Assembly (NCBI GenBank): GCA_035499575.1 | Contig: DATJYN010000018.1 | Coordinates: 1-64,000 of the forward strand | Origin: RBG-16-66-20 sp035499575 | GTDB taxonomy: Bacteria > Pseudomonadota > Gammaproteobacteria > Burkholderiales > SG8-39 | Length of the DNA stretch: 64,000 bases | Direction: 5' to 3' | Shown: positions 43,750 to 52,971 of the stretch, in pieces | How the letters are laid out: each line of letters starts with the position of its first letter | How positions within the stretch are numbered: position 1 is the first letter of the stretch | Made by a program: the position numbers and the translations under genes | The notes under the pieces: generated by a model | Told to the model about the DNA's origin: nothing | What the model saw: only the letters and a program-made list of their open reading frames with translations | Database searches by the model: none

Positions 43750-44559
43750 ATGCCCGAACTCCCGGAAGTCGAAGTAACCCGCAAAGGCATTGAGCCCAGT
43801 GTGGTCGGACGCACGCTGGCTGCAGTGACGGTGCGCGAACCGCGTTTGCGCTGGCGCGTGCCGGCGGCGGTGCGCTCGCTTGCGGGCCGCCGGGTGCACT
43901 CGGTCAAGCGGCGCGGCAAGTACCTGCTCCTCGATTGCGGCGACGGCCATTTGATCCTGCACCTGGGCATGTCGGGCAGCCTGCGCTTGGTCGATGCAGC
44001 CAGCGCGCCCGGCAAGCACGACCACGTAGACTTTTCCTTCGGCAGGCAGGTCTTGCGCCTGCGCGACCCGCGGCGCTTCGGCGCGGTGCTCTGGACCGAC
44101 CGGCCGCCCGAAGAGCATCCCTTGATCCGCCATCTAGGGGTCGAACCGCTTTCGCGGGCGCTCGACGGCAAGCGCCTGCACGCCCTCACGCGCGCGTGCC
44201 GCGTGCAGATCAAGCCTTTCCTGATGGATGGCCGGCGCATCGTCGGCGTCGGCAACATCTACGCCTCCGAAAGCCTGTTCCTCGCCGGCATCGCGCCGCA
44301 CCGGCGCGCGGGCAGCTTGTCGCTGGCAAACTGCGAGCGCCTTTCCGCGGCCATCAAGCGGACCCTGCGCATGGCGATCCGCGCGGGCGGTTCTTCGCTG
44401 CGCGATTTCGTCGGCAGCGACGGCGCGCAGGGCTACTTCCAGAGGCGCGCCTGGGTCTACGACCGGGAAGGTCAGGAATGCAGGCGATGCGGCGGCGCGA
44501 TCCGCCACTTCGTGCAGGGGCAGCGGGCGACCTACCACTGCCCGGCCTGCCAGCGCTAG
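43750..44559 (+). CDS. mutM: Formamidopyrimidine-DNA glycosylase MutM (Fpg)
   Basis: Removes 8-oxoguanine and formamidopyrimidines from DNA and nicks the strand. The mature N terminus would be PELPEVE, with catalytic Pro and Glu directly after the initiator Met. VGNIYASESLF and the C-terminal zinc finger (CRRCGG then CPACQR) are present. The 269-residue length is standard. It converges on coaD with a four-base overlap of stop regions. Confidence 0.96.
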   Translation: MPELPEVEVTRKGIEPSVVGRTLAAVTVREPRLRWRVPAAVRSLAGRRVHSVKRRGKYLLLDCGDGHLILHLGMSGSLRLVDAASAPGKHDHVDFSFGRQVLRLRDPRRFGAVLWTDRPPEEHPLIRHLGVEPLSRALDGKRLHALTRACRVQIKPFLMDGRRIVGVGNIYASESLFLAGIAPHRRAGSLSLANCERLSAAIKRTLRMAIRAGGSSLRDFVGSDGAQGYFQRRAWVYDREGQECRRCGGAIRHFVQGQRATYHCPACQR

Positions 44560-45044
44560 CCGCCGAGGGATTTCACCTTCGCCGCGAGCTTGGCGCGCAC
44601 CAGGGGATGCACGAACTTGGAGACGTCGCCGCCGAGCGTCGCGATCTCGCGCACCAGCGTCGCCGAGATGAACATGTGCTGCTCGCCGGGGGTGAGGAAG
44701 ATCGTTTCCATGTCCGGGTACAGGTGGCGGTTCATGCCGGCCAGCTGGAATTCGTATTCGAAGTCGGACACCGCGCGCAGGCCGCGCAGCACCACGCGCG
44801 CGTCCTGCTGGCGCACGAAGTCGCTCAGCAGCCCGGTGAAACCGACGACGGTCAGGTTCTTCACGTCGGCGAGCACTTCCTTCGCCATGCCGATGCGCTC
44901 CTCGAGCGTAAAGAAGGTACGCTTGGCGCGGCTGTCGGCGATGCCGAGCACCAGCGAGCCGAACAGCAGGCTCGCGCGCCGCACCAGGTCCTCGTGGCCG
45001 CGCGTCAGCGGATCAAACGTTCCCGGGTATACCGCTTTGATCAT
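44556..45044 (-). CDS. coaD: Phosphopantetheine adenylyltransferase CoaD
   Basis: Catalyses the fourth step of coenzyme A synthesis. The 162 residues show the nucleotidyltransferase motifs YPGTFDPLTRGHEDLVRRA and, near the C terminus, ISATLVREIATLGGDVS. GLRAVSDFEYEFQLA is also typical. It overlaps rsmD by 32 bases, the frequent rsmD-coaD pairing. Confidence 0.97.
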   Translation of the reverse strand: MIKAVYPGTFDPLTRGHEDLVRRASLLFGSLVLGIADSRAKRTFFTLEERIGMAKEVLADVKNLTVVGFTGLLSDFVRQQDARVVLRGLRAVSDFEYEFQLAGMNRHLYPDMETIFLTPGEQHMFISATLVREIATLGGDVSKFVHPLVRAKLAAKVKSLGG

Positions 45045-45618
45045 GTCCGTCCCATCGCAGTAGTTGGTAGCTCACCTGCCCCGCGCGCGCGCGCTTCAGT
45101 TCCGTCCACCGCTGCGGCACTGCCACCGGCGCATCGGCTTCGACATAGACGCGCGCCTGCGGCTGCAACCGCGACGGCAGTTTCTCGAGTACCGGCGCCA
45201 CGGCATTCTGCCTGAACGGCGGGTCGAGGAAAACCACGTCGAAACGCGCTTTCTCCCTGGCAAGATACAGGTCCGCGTCGCCGCCGATGATCACCACCTG
45301 CGCGGCGCCGAGCGCGCTGCGGCTGCGCTCGAGCTCGGCGAGCGCGACGCGGTCCTTTTCCACCATCACCACGGGCGCCGCGCCGCGCGATGCGGCCTCG
45401 AAGCCGAGCGCGCCGCTGCCCGCGTACAGGTCCAGGCAGGCGAGCCCGCCGAGATCCTGGCCGAGCCAGTTGAACAGCGTCTCGCGGACGCGGTCGGGGG
45501 TGGGCCGCAGTCCCGGACGGGCGACCACGCGCAGCCGGCGGCTCCTGTACCTGCCGCCGATCACGCGCAGCGTGCCGCTGGTACCGCTGGCGCCGCGATT
45601 GCCTTTGCTAGAATTCAC
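45013..45618 (-). CDS. rsmD: 16S rRNA (guanine(966)-N2)-methyltransferase RsmD
   Basis: A 201-residue SAM-dependent methyltransferase that modifies G966 of 16S rRNA. Motifs are RPTPDRVRETLFNWL, the SAM loop CLDLYAGSGALGFEA and the catalytic DVVFLDPPFRQ. It is divergent from ftsY with only six bases between the start codons, and overlaps coaD. Confidence 0.95.
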   Translation of the reverse strand: MNSSKGNRGASGTSGTLRVIGGRYRSRRLRVVARPGLRPTPDRVRETLFNWLGQDLGGLACLDLYAGSGALGFEAASRGAAPVVMVEKDRVALAELERSRSALGAAQVVIIGGDADLYLAREKARFDVVFLDPPFRQNAVAPVLEKLPSRLQPQARVYVEADAPVAVPQRWTELKRARAGQVSYQLLRWDGHDQSGIPGNV

Positions 45619-45624
45619 GCATCC

Positions 45625-46542
45625 ATGTTAGCAGCGGCTTCCTGGGCGGCGCGCCTCAAGGCGGGACTCGCGCGCACACGCGAAGTGCTCAACACCGATC
45701 TCGGCACGCTGCTCGCCCCGCGCAGGATCGACGAGTCGCTTTTCGAGGAACTCGAGGCCGCCCTGCTGTCGGCCGATTGCGGCGTCGAGGCGACGCGCGC
45801 CCTGGTGGACGATGTCCGCGGCAAGGTCAAAAAGCAGCGCATCGAGGACGGCGTCGCGCTGAAAGCCGCGCTCAAGGCTTCGATCCTGGAACGCCTGGCG
45901 CCGCTCGAACGCAAGCTCGATTGCGCTGGGCGCAAGCCCTGCGTGATCGTGGTCGCCGGCGTGAACGGCGCCGGCAAGACCACCTCCATCGGCAAGCTCG
46001 CCAAGTGGCTGCAGGGCCGCGGCGCCAGCGTATTGCTCGCGGCCGGCGACACTTTTCGCGCGGCCGCGCGCGAGCAGCTCGCCGCCTGGGGCGAGCGCAA
46101 CGGCGTGCCGGTAATCGGCCAGCAGGGCGGCGACCCGGGCGCCGTGGTATTCGACGCCATCGGCGCCGCGCGCGCGCGCGGCGCGGACGTGCTGATCGCC
46201 GACACCGCGGGCCGTCTGCCCACGCAGTTGCACCTGATGGAGGAGATCAAGAAAGTGAAGCGTGTCATCGCCAAGGCGATGCCGGGCGCGCCGGACGAGA
46301 CACTGCTGGTGCTCGATGCAGGCACCGGGCAGAACGCGATCGCGCAGGTGAAGGCATTCGACGAGGCGCTCGGGCTGACCGGCCTGGTACTCACGAAGCT
46401 GGACGGCAGCGCCAAGGGAGGTGCGATCCTCGGCATCGCGCAGGCGAGGCCGATACCGATCCTGTTCGTCGGCGTCGGCGAAGGCATCGACGATCTCAGG
46501 CCCTTCGTCGCGGCGGAATTCGTGGAGGCCCTGGTTGATTAG
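45625..46542 (+). CDS. ftsY: Signal recognition particle receptor FtsY
   Basis: The SRP receptor GTPase that docks ribosome-SRP complexes at the inner membrane. The ATG at 45625 gives 305 residues: an NG domain with G1 AGVNGAGKTT (111-120), DTFRAAAREQL, DTAGRLPTQ and TKLDGSAKGGA. There is no long acidic A domain like that of E. coli FtsY; only about 30 residues precede the N domain. ftsE starts inside its 3' end. Confidence 0.95.
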   Translation: MLAAASWAARLKAGLARTREVLNTDLGTLLAPRRIDESLFEELEAALLSADCGVEATRALVDDVRGKVKKQRIEDGVALKAALKASILERLAPLERKLDCAGRKPCVIVVAGVNGAGKTTSIGKLAKWLQGRGASVLLAAGDTFRAAAREQLAAWGERNGVPVIGQQGGDPGAVVFDAIGAARARGADVLIADTAGRLPTQLHLMEEIKKVKRVIAKAMPGAPDETLLVLDAGTGQNAIAQVKAFDEALGLTGLVLTKLDGSAKGGAILGIAQARPIPILFVGVGEGIDDLRPFVAAEFVEALVD

Positions 46543-47188
46543 CTTCTCGGCCGTCGCCAAGCGCTATCCGGGCGGTCAGGAAGCGCTGAAAAGCGTCAGC
46601 TTCGCCATCGAGCAGGGCGAATTCGCGTTCATCACCGGCCACTCCGGCGCCGGCAAGTCGACGCTGCTGAAGCTGATCCCCGCGATCGAGCGGCCGAGCA
46701 GCGGCGCGGTCCTGGTCAACGGCCAGAACGTCGGCGCCCTGAAGCGCGCAGCGCTGCCCTACCTGCGCCGCAACCTGGGCCTCGTGTTCCAGGACCAGAA
46801 GCTGCTCTACGACCGCACGGTATTCGACAACGTGATGCTGCCGCTCGCCTTCGGCGAGCTCGGCGGGCGCGAAGCCGAGCGGCGGGTGCGTGCGGCGCTC
46901 GAAAAAGTGGGTCTGCTTGCGCGCGAGAAGGCAAACCCGGTGCAGCTCTCGGGCGGCGAGCAACAGCGGCTCGCCATCGCGCGCGCGGTGGTGAATCGGC
47001 CGGCGGTGCTGATCGCCGACGAGCCGACCGCCAATCTGGACGCCGCGTCCGCCGTCGAGATCCTGGAGATTTTCGCCGCCTTCAATCAGGTCGGCGTCAC
47101 CGTGCTGATCTCGACGCATGACGAGGCGCTGATCGGGCGCTTTGCGAAGCGCGTCCTGCGCCTCGCCAAGGGCAGCATCGTCCAGTGA
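46535..47188 (+). CDS. ftsE: Cell division ATP-binding protein FtsE
   Basis: The ATPase of the FtsEX complex, which activates peptidoglycan hydrolases at the septum. The TTG start at 46535 lies inside ftsY, with GGAGG a few bases upstream, and gives 217 residues. Motifs are Walker A GHSGAGKST, signature LSGGEQQRLAIARA and Walker B VLIADEPTANLD. It overlaps ftsX by four bases. Confidence 0.95.
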   Translation: MISFSAVAKRYPGGQEALKSVSFAIEQGEFAFITGHSGAGKSTLLKLIPAIERPSSGAVLVNGQNVGALKRAALPYLRRNLGLVFQDQKLLYDRTVFDNVMLPLAFGELGGREAERRVRAALEKVGLLAREKANPVQLSGGEQQRLAIARAVVNRPAVLIADEPTANLDAASAVEILEIFAAFNQVGVTVLISTHDEALIGRFAKRVLRLAKGSIVQ

Positions 47189-48093
47189 AAGCCTGGTTGC
47201 GGCAGCACCGGCAGGCGATCGCGGCGGCCTTCGGCAAGGTTGCGGCGCAGAAATCCGCGGCGGCGCTAAACGCGCTCGTGATTGGCATCGCCCTGTCGCT
47301 GCCGGCGGGCGGATATGCGCTGCTTGCAAGCCTCCGCGTGGCCACGGCGGGCGCCACGCTCGAACCCCAGTTGTCGGTGTTCCTGCGCGTTGATGCCAAG
47401 CGTGCCGACGCCGACGCGCTCGGCGCGAATCTCAAGGCCGACGTGCGGCTGCGCGACCTGCGCTTCGTCCCGCGCGAGCAGGCGCTGAAGGATCTGCAGG
47501 CGACCGAGGGCATGGCCGAAGTGGTGGCCGCCCTGAACCGCAACCCGCTGCCGGACGCGTTCGTATTGCGCCCGAAATCCGCCGACCCCGCAGCGCTGGA
47601 AGCGCTTGCGCGCGACCTGCGCGCGCTACCCGCGGTGGCGCAGGTCCAGGTCGATTCGGCGTGGGCGCGCCGGCTGGGCGCGCTTGCCGGCACCGCGCGG
47701 CTGGCCATCGCGCTGCTTGCGGCGCTGCTTGCCTTCGGCCTGGTGGCGATCACGTTCAACACCATCCGGCTGCAGATCCTCACGCAGCGCGCCGAAATCG
47801 AGATTTCGAAGCTGATCGGCGCGACCGACGCCTTCATACGGCGCCCGTTCTATTACCTGGGCGCGCTGCAAGGCCTGGCCGGCGGACTGGTCGCGCTCGC
47901 CGTCCTCTGGGGCAGCTTGGCGGCGCTCAACGTCGGCGTCGCGGACCTGGCGGCCAGCTACGGGTCCGGATTCCGCCTGTCCCCTCTGCCACCGGCAGAC
48001 GCGCTGGCGGTTGTGCTTTTCTCTACCGGCCTTGGTTGGTTTGGGGCTTATATGTCAGTGAGCAGATACTTACTTGAAATAGGTGAAAAATAG
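47185..48093 (+). CDS. ftsX: Cell division permease FtsX
   Basis: The membrane subunit of FtsEX. The GTG start gives 302 residues with one N-terminal transmembrane segment, a periplasmic domain (about 50-160) and three C-terminal helices. The conserved segment ITQRAEIEISKLIGATDAFI-like appears as QRAEIEISKLIGATDAF. It follows ftsE in the standard ftsY-ftsE-ftsX order. Confidence 0.94.
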   Translation: MKAWLRQHRQAIAAAFGKVAAQKSAAALNALVIGIALSLPAGGYALLASLRVATAGATLEPQLSVFLRVDAKRADADALGANLKADVRLRDLRFVPREQALKDLQATEGMAEVVAALNRNPLPDAFVLRPKSADPAALEALARDLRALPAVAQVQVDSAWARRLGALAGTARLAIALLAALLAFGLVAITFNTIRLQILTQRAEIEISKLIGATDAFIRRPFYYLGALQGLAGGLVALAVLWGSLAALNVGVADLAASYGSGFRLSPLPPADALAVVLFSTGLGWFGAYMSVSRYLLEIGEK

Positions 48094-48133
48094 GACGTCT
48101 TCGTGGATGGCTTCGAGGGAACTCAGGGAAGGA

Positions 48134-48160
48134 TTGGCACTCTAAATCCTCGAGTGCTAA
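48134..48160 (+). promoter_or_regulatory. CIRCE operator (HrcA-binding site) upstream of rpoH
   Basis: The inverted repeat is TTGGCACTC, a nine-base spacer, then GAGTGCTAA. It matches the CIRCE consensus (TTAGCACTC-N9-GAGTGCTAA) at 17 of 18 arm positions, the exception being G for A in the left arm. HrcA represses from CIRCE and releases on heat stress. It lies 26 bases before the rpoH start. Confidence 0.9.
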
Positions 48161-48163
48161 GAT
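48134..48163 (+). promoter_or_regulatory. Sigma-70-like rpoH promoter overlapping CIRCE
   Basis: A -35-like TTGGCA (5 of 6 match) at 48134-48139 and a -10-like TAAGAT (4 of 6) at 48158-48163 are separated by 18 bases. Both boxes overlap the arms of the CIRCE element, so bound HrcA would block RNA polymerase. The strong ribosome site AAGGAGG at 48174-48180 and the ATG at 48187 follow at suitable distances. Confidence 0.7.
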
Positions 48164-48186
48164 CAGAACAACCAAGGAGGCAAGCC

Positions 48187-49083
<897 letters not shown>

Positions 49084-49127
49084 CAGGTCGCCCCCTAGAA
49101 GCTAGCCCGTCAGAGGGCGGGGACCTG
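49084..49127. terminator. Possible stem-loop between convergent rpoH and kinase-fragment genes
   Basis: Directly after the rpoH stop, CAGGTC pairs with GACCTG 44 bases later, and a C-rich run inside pairs with a G-rich run with small bulges. No T tract follows on either strand, and the end of the minus-strand gene lies inside. It could slow polymerase from either side, but intrinsic termination is not demonstrated. Confidence 0.3.
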
Positions 49128-49523
49128 CAGCACGTACGTGCTGCCGCCCGGCCGTTCGGTCTGGAATATCCTGCCGCCCAGCGTCCCCGCGGCATCCTGG
49201 CCGGAGGCAAGCGCCGTCGCCGCGGTGGCCCCTATGCCCTCGCCGACGCGCGCGACACTGATCTCGATCATTCTCCGGTCCGCGTCCGCACTGCGCGAGA
49301 TGCTGACGCGAATCGCGCCCCACACCGTGTCTTCGATCGAAGCGTGAATCAGATCGATGACAACCCGGCCCAGAAGCTTGCGGTCGACGCGCACGATGAT
49401 GTCCTCCGGATCCCGCGCCAGGTCAAGCTTGAGCCCCTTGCTCTCCGCCTTGGCGCGAAGCGAGGCAATGATTGCCTCGACCAGCCCGTGGATCAGCGTC
49501 GGCACGGGATCAGACGCCGCCAC
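49110..49523 (-). CDS. Orphan histidine-kinase-like ATPase domain, degenerate
   Basis: A 137-residue protein that aligns with the catalytic ATPase domain of HisKA-type kinases only. It begins in the linker before that domain and has no His phosphorylation motif. The N box reads VIDLIHASIEDT, without the conserved Asn residues, and the G1 region reads VGEGIGA without the Asp. The last part, LGGRIFQTERPGGSTYVL, is well preserved. It starts with GTG two bases after the stop of an HTH-only gene, implying coupling. It is probably not an active ATPase and may bind a partner; function unknown. Confidence 0.65.
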   Translation of the reverse strand: MAASDPVPTLIHGLVEAIIASLRAKAESKGLKLDLARDPEDIIVRVDRKLLGRVVIDLIHASIEDTVWGAIRVSISRSADADRRMIEISVARVGEGIGATAATALASGQDAAGTLGGRIFQTERPGGSTYVLQVPAL

Positions 49524-49525
49524 GC

Positions 49526-49774
49526 CTAGTCCAGCGTCGTAATGCCGTGGCGTATCGCGTACTTGACCAGGGCCGGCAGGTTGTCGACCCCCAATTTGCG
49601 CATCAGGCGCGCGCGGTAAGCTTCCACCGTGCGGGGCGAAAGGCCGAGCAGCGCGGCCACCTTCACGTTCGGCCGGCCCTCGACGATGAGCTTCAGGATT
49701 TCGCGCTCGGTGGCGGTCAGGGCTTCGTGCGTCGTGCGGCCGGCGGTGTCGGAGTTTTTTTTGTTCTTGTCCAC
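49526..49774 (-). CDS. LuxR-type HTH-only protein
   Basis: A small protein that is essentially one LuxR/NarL helix-turn-helix: LTATEREILKLIVEGRPN, then LSPRTVEAYRARLMRKLGV. It resembles the C-terminal third of the response regulator encoded just upstream (LTETERAIVRLLAEG, then LSTRTVETYRGRLMQKLAI), including the ending pattern. There is no receiver domain. The GTG at 49774 gives 82 residues; a TTG at 49837 would give 103; neither has a good ribosome site. It looks like a partial duplicate of the neighbour and could compete for its DNA sites. Confidence 0.7.
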   Translation of the reverse strand: MDKNKKNSDTAGRTTHEALTATEREILKLIVEGRPNVKVAALLGLSPRTVEAYRARLMRKLGVDNLPALVKYAIRHGITTLD

Positions 49775-49898
49775 GAATCGTGATCGCGGGAAGGTTCGCG
49801 AGTTCCCGAATCGTAGGGCGAGAACACTTGCTTGCAAATCGTGAAACTACGACCGCAGGCACGGAATTTTCGCCTCGCAAGCCCTGCGGCCCGGGCCT

Positions 49899-50528
49899 TT
49901 ACTCGAGCCGCGCGATGCCGCTGCGGATTGCGAACTTGACGAGCGACGAAAAATCCTCGATTGCGAGCTTCTGCATCAGGCGGCCGCGATAGGTCTCGAC
50001 CGTTCGGGTCGACAGGCCGAGTTGCTGCGCCGCTTCTGCATTCGTCCTGCCCTCCGCCAGCAGGCGGACGATGGCGCGCTCCGTCTCGGTCAGCCGGGCT
50101 TTCTCGACGCCCGCGCAGCCGGGGCGGTCCTCCGCGGCGACTACCCCATGCCCGAAATAGCGCCCGCCCGCCGCCACTGCACGCACGGCCGCCACGACCT
50201 CCTCGCCCGCGGACTCCTTGAGCAAGTAGCCGCGCGCGCCTGCATCCAGCGCGCGCAGGATGACGTCTTCGTGGGAATGCATCGAAAGGATTACCACGCC
50301 GGCGGCGGGCGTTTGCGAGACGATCGCCCGCGTCGCCTCGACGCCGTCCATCTCGGGCATCGACACGTCCATTACCACCACGTCGGGAGACCGCTTGCTG
50401 CATTCGGCAACGGCGCCGCGGCCGTCGCAGGCCACCGCCACGACCTTGATGCCGTCGCTGCCCTCGAGCAGGCGGCGCACGCCGTCGCGCACGACGCCGT
50501 GATCATCCGCGACCAGTACCTGGATCAT
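49899..50528 (-). CDS. NarL/FixJ-family response regulator
   Basis: A 209-residue two-component regulator. The receiver has the acidic pair VADDH (residues 6-10), phosphoacceptor Asp54 (VVVMDVSMPEMDG) and Lys in YLLKES. The C-terminal LuxR-type helix-turn-helix is LTETERAIVRLLAEG through LSTRTVETYRG. Its start overlaps the stop of the upstream MASE1 kinase, its evident partner. The regulated genes are not identifiable here. Confidence 0.92.
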   Translation of the reverse strand: MIQVLVADDHGVVRDGVRRLLEGSDGIKVVAVACDGRGAVAECSKRSPDVVVMDVSMPEMDGVEATRAIVSQTPAAGVVILSMHSHEDVILRALDAGARGYLLKESAGEEVVAAVRAVAAGGRYFGHGVVAAEDRPGCAGVEKARLTETERAIVRLLAEGRTNAEAAQQLGLSTRTVETYRGRLMQKLAIEDFSSLVKFAIRSGIARLE

Positions 50529-52195
50529 GCCTGGTTTCTCGGGACGAGGACCTCGATCACGGCGCCCGCGCCCGGCTTCGAGACCACCCGGAAGCTGCCG
50601 CCGATGGACAGCGCGCGTTCCTCCATGATCCGCAGCCCCAGGCGCGACCGGTCCTCCGCGGGCACTGCGTATGCGGCGTCGAAGCCCACGCCATCATCCT
50701 CGACCTTCAGCTCGACGCATGCCGCAGTCGTCTGCAGAGTTACCCGCACGTTGTCCGCGTCGGCATGCTTCGAGACGTTGTTCAGCGCTTCGAGACAGAT
50801 CCGGCTCAGGGTGTCTTTCACGCCAGACGCCACGCGCAGCGGCGCAAGCGGTGCGCTGACGGAAACCAGGATTCCGGTGCGCGTTTCGAATGCCGCCGCG
50901 TGCCTGCGCAAGATCGACGATAGCGGCGCAGAATTGGCATCCGGCGGGCGCAGGCCGACCATGACGTCCCGTATGCACTGGCTCGCCCGCTTCGTCAGCG
51001 ACGCCGCCTCGTCGATCCGCTCCAGCAGCCACGCCTCGCGAGAGTCTGCGACCCGGATGCGCACGACGTCCAGACTCACGTTCAGGCCGGTGAGATGCTG
51101 CGCCAGGCCGTCGTGCAACTCGGCGGCAAGATGGCGCCTTTCGTCGTCGCGTACCTGGACCATGCGGCGCGCCAGCGCGGTGAGCCGGGCCGCGCAAGCC
51201 TGCTGCTCCCCGGCGGCCGCGCGCAGGTTGGCACGCGCGATTTCGCCGGAAAACGCGGACAAGGTCAGGCCGGTCGTCGCAACCATGCTGACGAACAACT
51301 GCATGAGCAGCAGCGATTCATTCAATGCGAGCGAAACGAACGGCGCGGCCCTGCCGTCGAGCACGTCGACCACGGCGATCGCGGAAATGGCGAAGCTGGC
51401 AACGGTCACTGCGCGACGGTCGAGGCGCGTCGCCGCCCACGTAACCAGTGGAATCATCAAATACGCCACCGTCTGAACGGCATCCTGCACGGCGCGGTTG
51501 CCGAGGTGAATCATCGCCGCGCAGAGCAGCAGCAGCGCGGCGAAAAGAGCGTACTCGGCCTGGTGCCGGCTGCGTGCTCGCTCGCCGGCCGGTTCGCGCC
51601 AGCACAGCAGTAGCGGCGCGACGATGACAATCCCGGTGGCGTCGCCAAGCCACCAGGTCGTCCAGTGCGTGCCGAATTCAGTCCATGGCACCTGGCCCGC
51701 CAGCGCGAGCGTCAGGACCCCGTTGCTCGCCGCCACCATGCTTGCCGCGAAGCCAATCGCTACGAACCTGGCCACGCTGCCGGAAGTCTCGAACCAGTCC
51801 CGGCTCCCGATGAAACGATGGATCAACAGGCCGGCGACCAGGGCCTCCGCGGCGTTGCCGGCACCGATGGCGAGAGCGACCACCGGTGCCGTCCCCATGA
51901 CCCCGATATTCGCGGTCGCCGCCCCGATGAAGATGCCGGGCAGTGCCGCCCTGCCCAGCGCAAGCAACGCGGCGAGCGCTATGCCCGCGGGTGGCCAAAC
52001 CGGACTGGCATATCCGGGCGGAATCGCCAGGAGAAGACCGATCCAGGCGGCGAGCAGATACGCCGCCGCCACCAGCAGCACAGTCGCTGAATAGGACCAG
52101 CGCAAGACCGGCGTCCCGGCCGGCCAGCCTGAGGCGGCGCGCCAAGCCGCGGAGATGCCAGGAATTGAAGCGGGACCTGAAGGATTCTCAAACAT
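50525..52195 (-). CDS. MASE1-domain sensor histidine kinase (NarX/UhpB type)
   Basis: A 556-residue inner-membrane sensor kinase. The N-terminal half is a MASE1 domain with about eight transmembrane helices (about residues 36-315; YASPVWPPAGIALA is typical). A HisKA_3 motif follows, RRHLAAELHDGLAQHLTGL with His361, then an ATPase domain with EALNNVSKHADA and DDGVGFD. The ATG at 52195 has GAGAGG ten bases upstream; in-frame starts also exist at 52243 and 52255. The signal is unknown. It is paired with the response regulator. Confidence 0.88.
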   Translation of the reverse strand: MFENPSGPASIPGISAAWRAASGWPAGTPVLRWSYSATVLLVAAAYLLAAWIGLLLAIPPGYASPVWPPAGIALAALLALGRAALPGIFIGAATANIGVMGTAPVVALAIGAGNAAEALVAGLLIHRFIGSRDWFETSGSVARFVAIGFAASMVAASNGVLTLALAGQVPWTEFGTHWTTWWLGDATGIVIVAPLLLCWREPAGERARSRHQAEYALFAALLLLCAAMIHLGNRAVQDAVQTVAYLMIPLVTWAATRLDRRAVTVASFAISAIAVVDVLDGRAAPFVSLALNESLLLMQLFVSMVATTGLTLSAFSGEIARANLRAAAGEQQACAARLTALARRMVQVRDDERRHLAAELHDGLAQHLTGLNVSLDVVRIRVADSREAWLLERIDEAASLTKRASQCIRDVMVGLRPPDANSAPLSSILRRHAAAFETRTGILVSVSAPLAPLRVASGVKDTLSRICLEALNNVSKHADADNVRVTLQTTAACVELKVEDDGVGFDAAYAVPAEDRSRLGLRIMEERALSIGGSFRVVSKPGAGAVIEVLVPRNQA

Positions 52196-52377
52196 GCCGA
52201 GTCGCCCTCTCTCCGCATTGGGTGCGGGAATGCGAACCAGCATACGCCTCGGCAAAGCCGAATACCTGCGATATTCCTGCGGTTATTCGTGACAAATTCC
52301 GGGATTCAACCCGGCGAGCGTGATGTGCCGCACGTTTCTTCGTTGCAGCGCGTCGCCGATCCGCTATCGGGAAAATA

Positions 52378-52971
52378 CTACTGGGAATTTTCCTTCAGCA
52401 GCGTGCGCAGGTCCTCGGTGAGGTCCTGCGGGATGCGTTCCTGCTTCACGAACAGGCGCATGCGTCCCCGGCCATCGAGCACGTAGCTCTGCGCGCTGTG
52501 ATCGACGGTGTAGGCGCCGGGCGCGCCGCCGGGCCGCTTCTCGTAGAAAATCCTGAATTCTTTCGCCGCGCGTTGCGTTGCGGCGTCGTCCCCGCTCAAC
52601 CCCAGGAAGCTCGCATCGAACGCCGGCACGTACTGTGACAGCACTTCCGGCGTGTCGCGTTCCGGGTCCACCGTCACGAACAGCACCTGCACGCGGGCTG
52701 CATCCGGACCGAGCTGCTTCATGACTCCGGCGATGTCGGCGAGCGTGGTCGGGCAGACGTCCGGGCAATGCGTATAGCCGAAGAACAGCACCACCAGCTT
52801 GCCGCGAAAGTCGGCAAGCGTGCGCGGCTTGCCATCGTGCCCGGTCAGCGCGAGCTCCCGGCCGAAATCGGCGCCGGTGATGTCGGTGCTGCGGAACTTG
52901 GGTGCTTCCGGGTTGCAGGCGGCAAGCAGCACCGCGAGCAGGATCAGGCTAGGGCGCCAGATAGTGGTCAA
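52378..52971 (-). CDS. SCO1/SenC copper chaperone for cytochrome oxidase
   Basis: A 197-residue lipoprotein (lipobox LAAC, Cys19) with a thioredoxin fold that delivers copper to the CuA site of cytochrome oxidase subunit II. The copper ligands are Cys69 and Cys73 in THCPDVCP and His158 in TVDHSAQSYVLD. It overlaps ctaB by 23 bases and is the last gene of the oxidase cluster. Confidence 0.94.
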   Translation of the reverse strand: MTTIWRPSLILLAVLLAACNPEAPKFRSTDITGADFGRELALTGHDGKPRTLADFRGKLVVLFFGYTHCPDVCPTTLADIAGVMKQLGPDAARVQVLFVTVDPERDTPEVLSQYVPAFDASFLGLSGDDAATQRAAKEFRIFYEKRPGGAPGAYTVDHSAQSYVLDGRGRMRLFVKQERIPQDLTEDLRTLLKENSQ

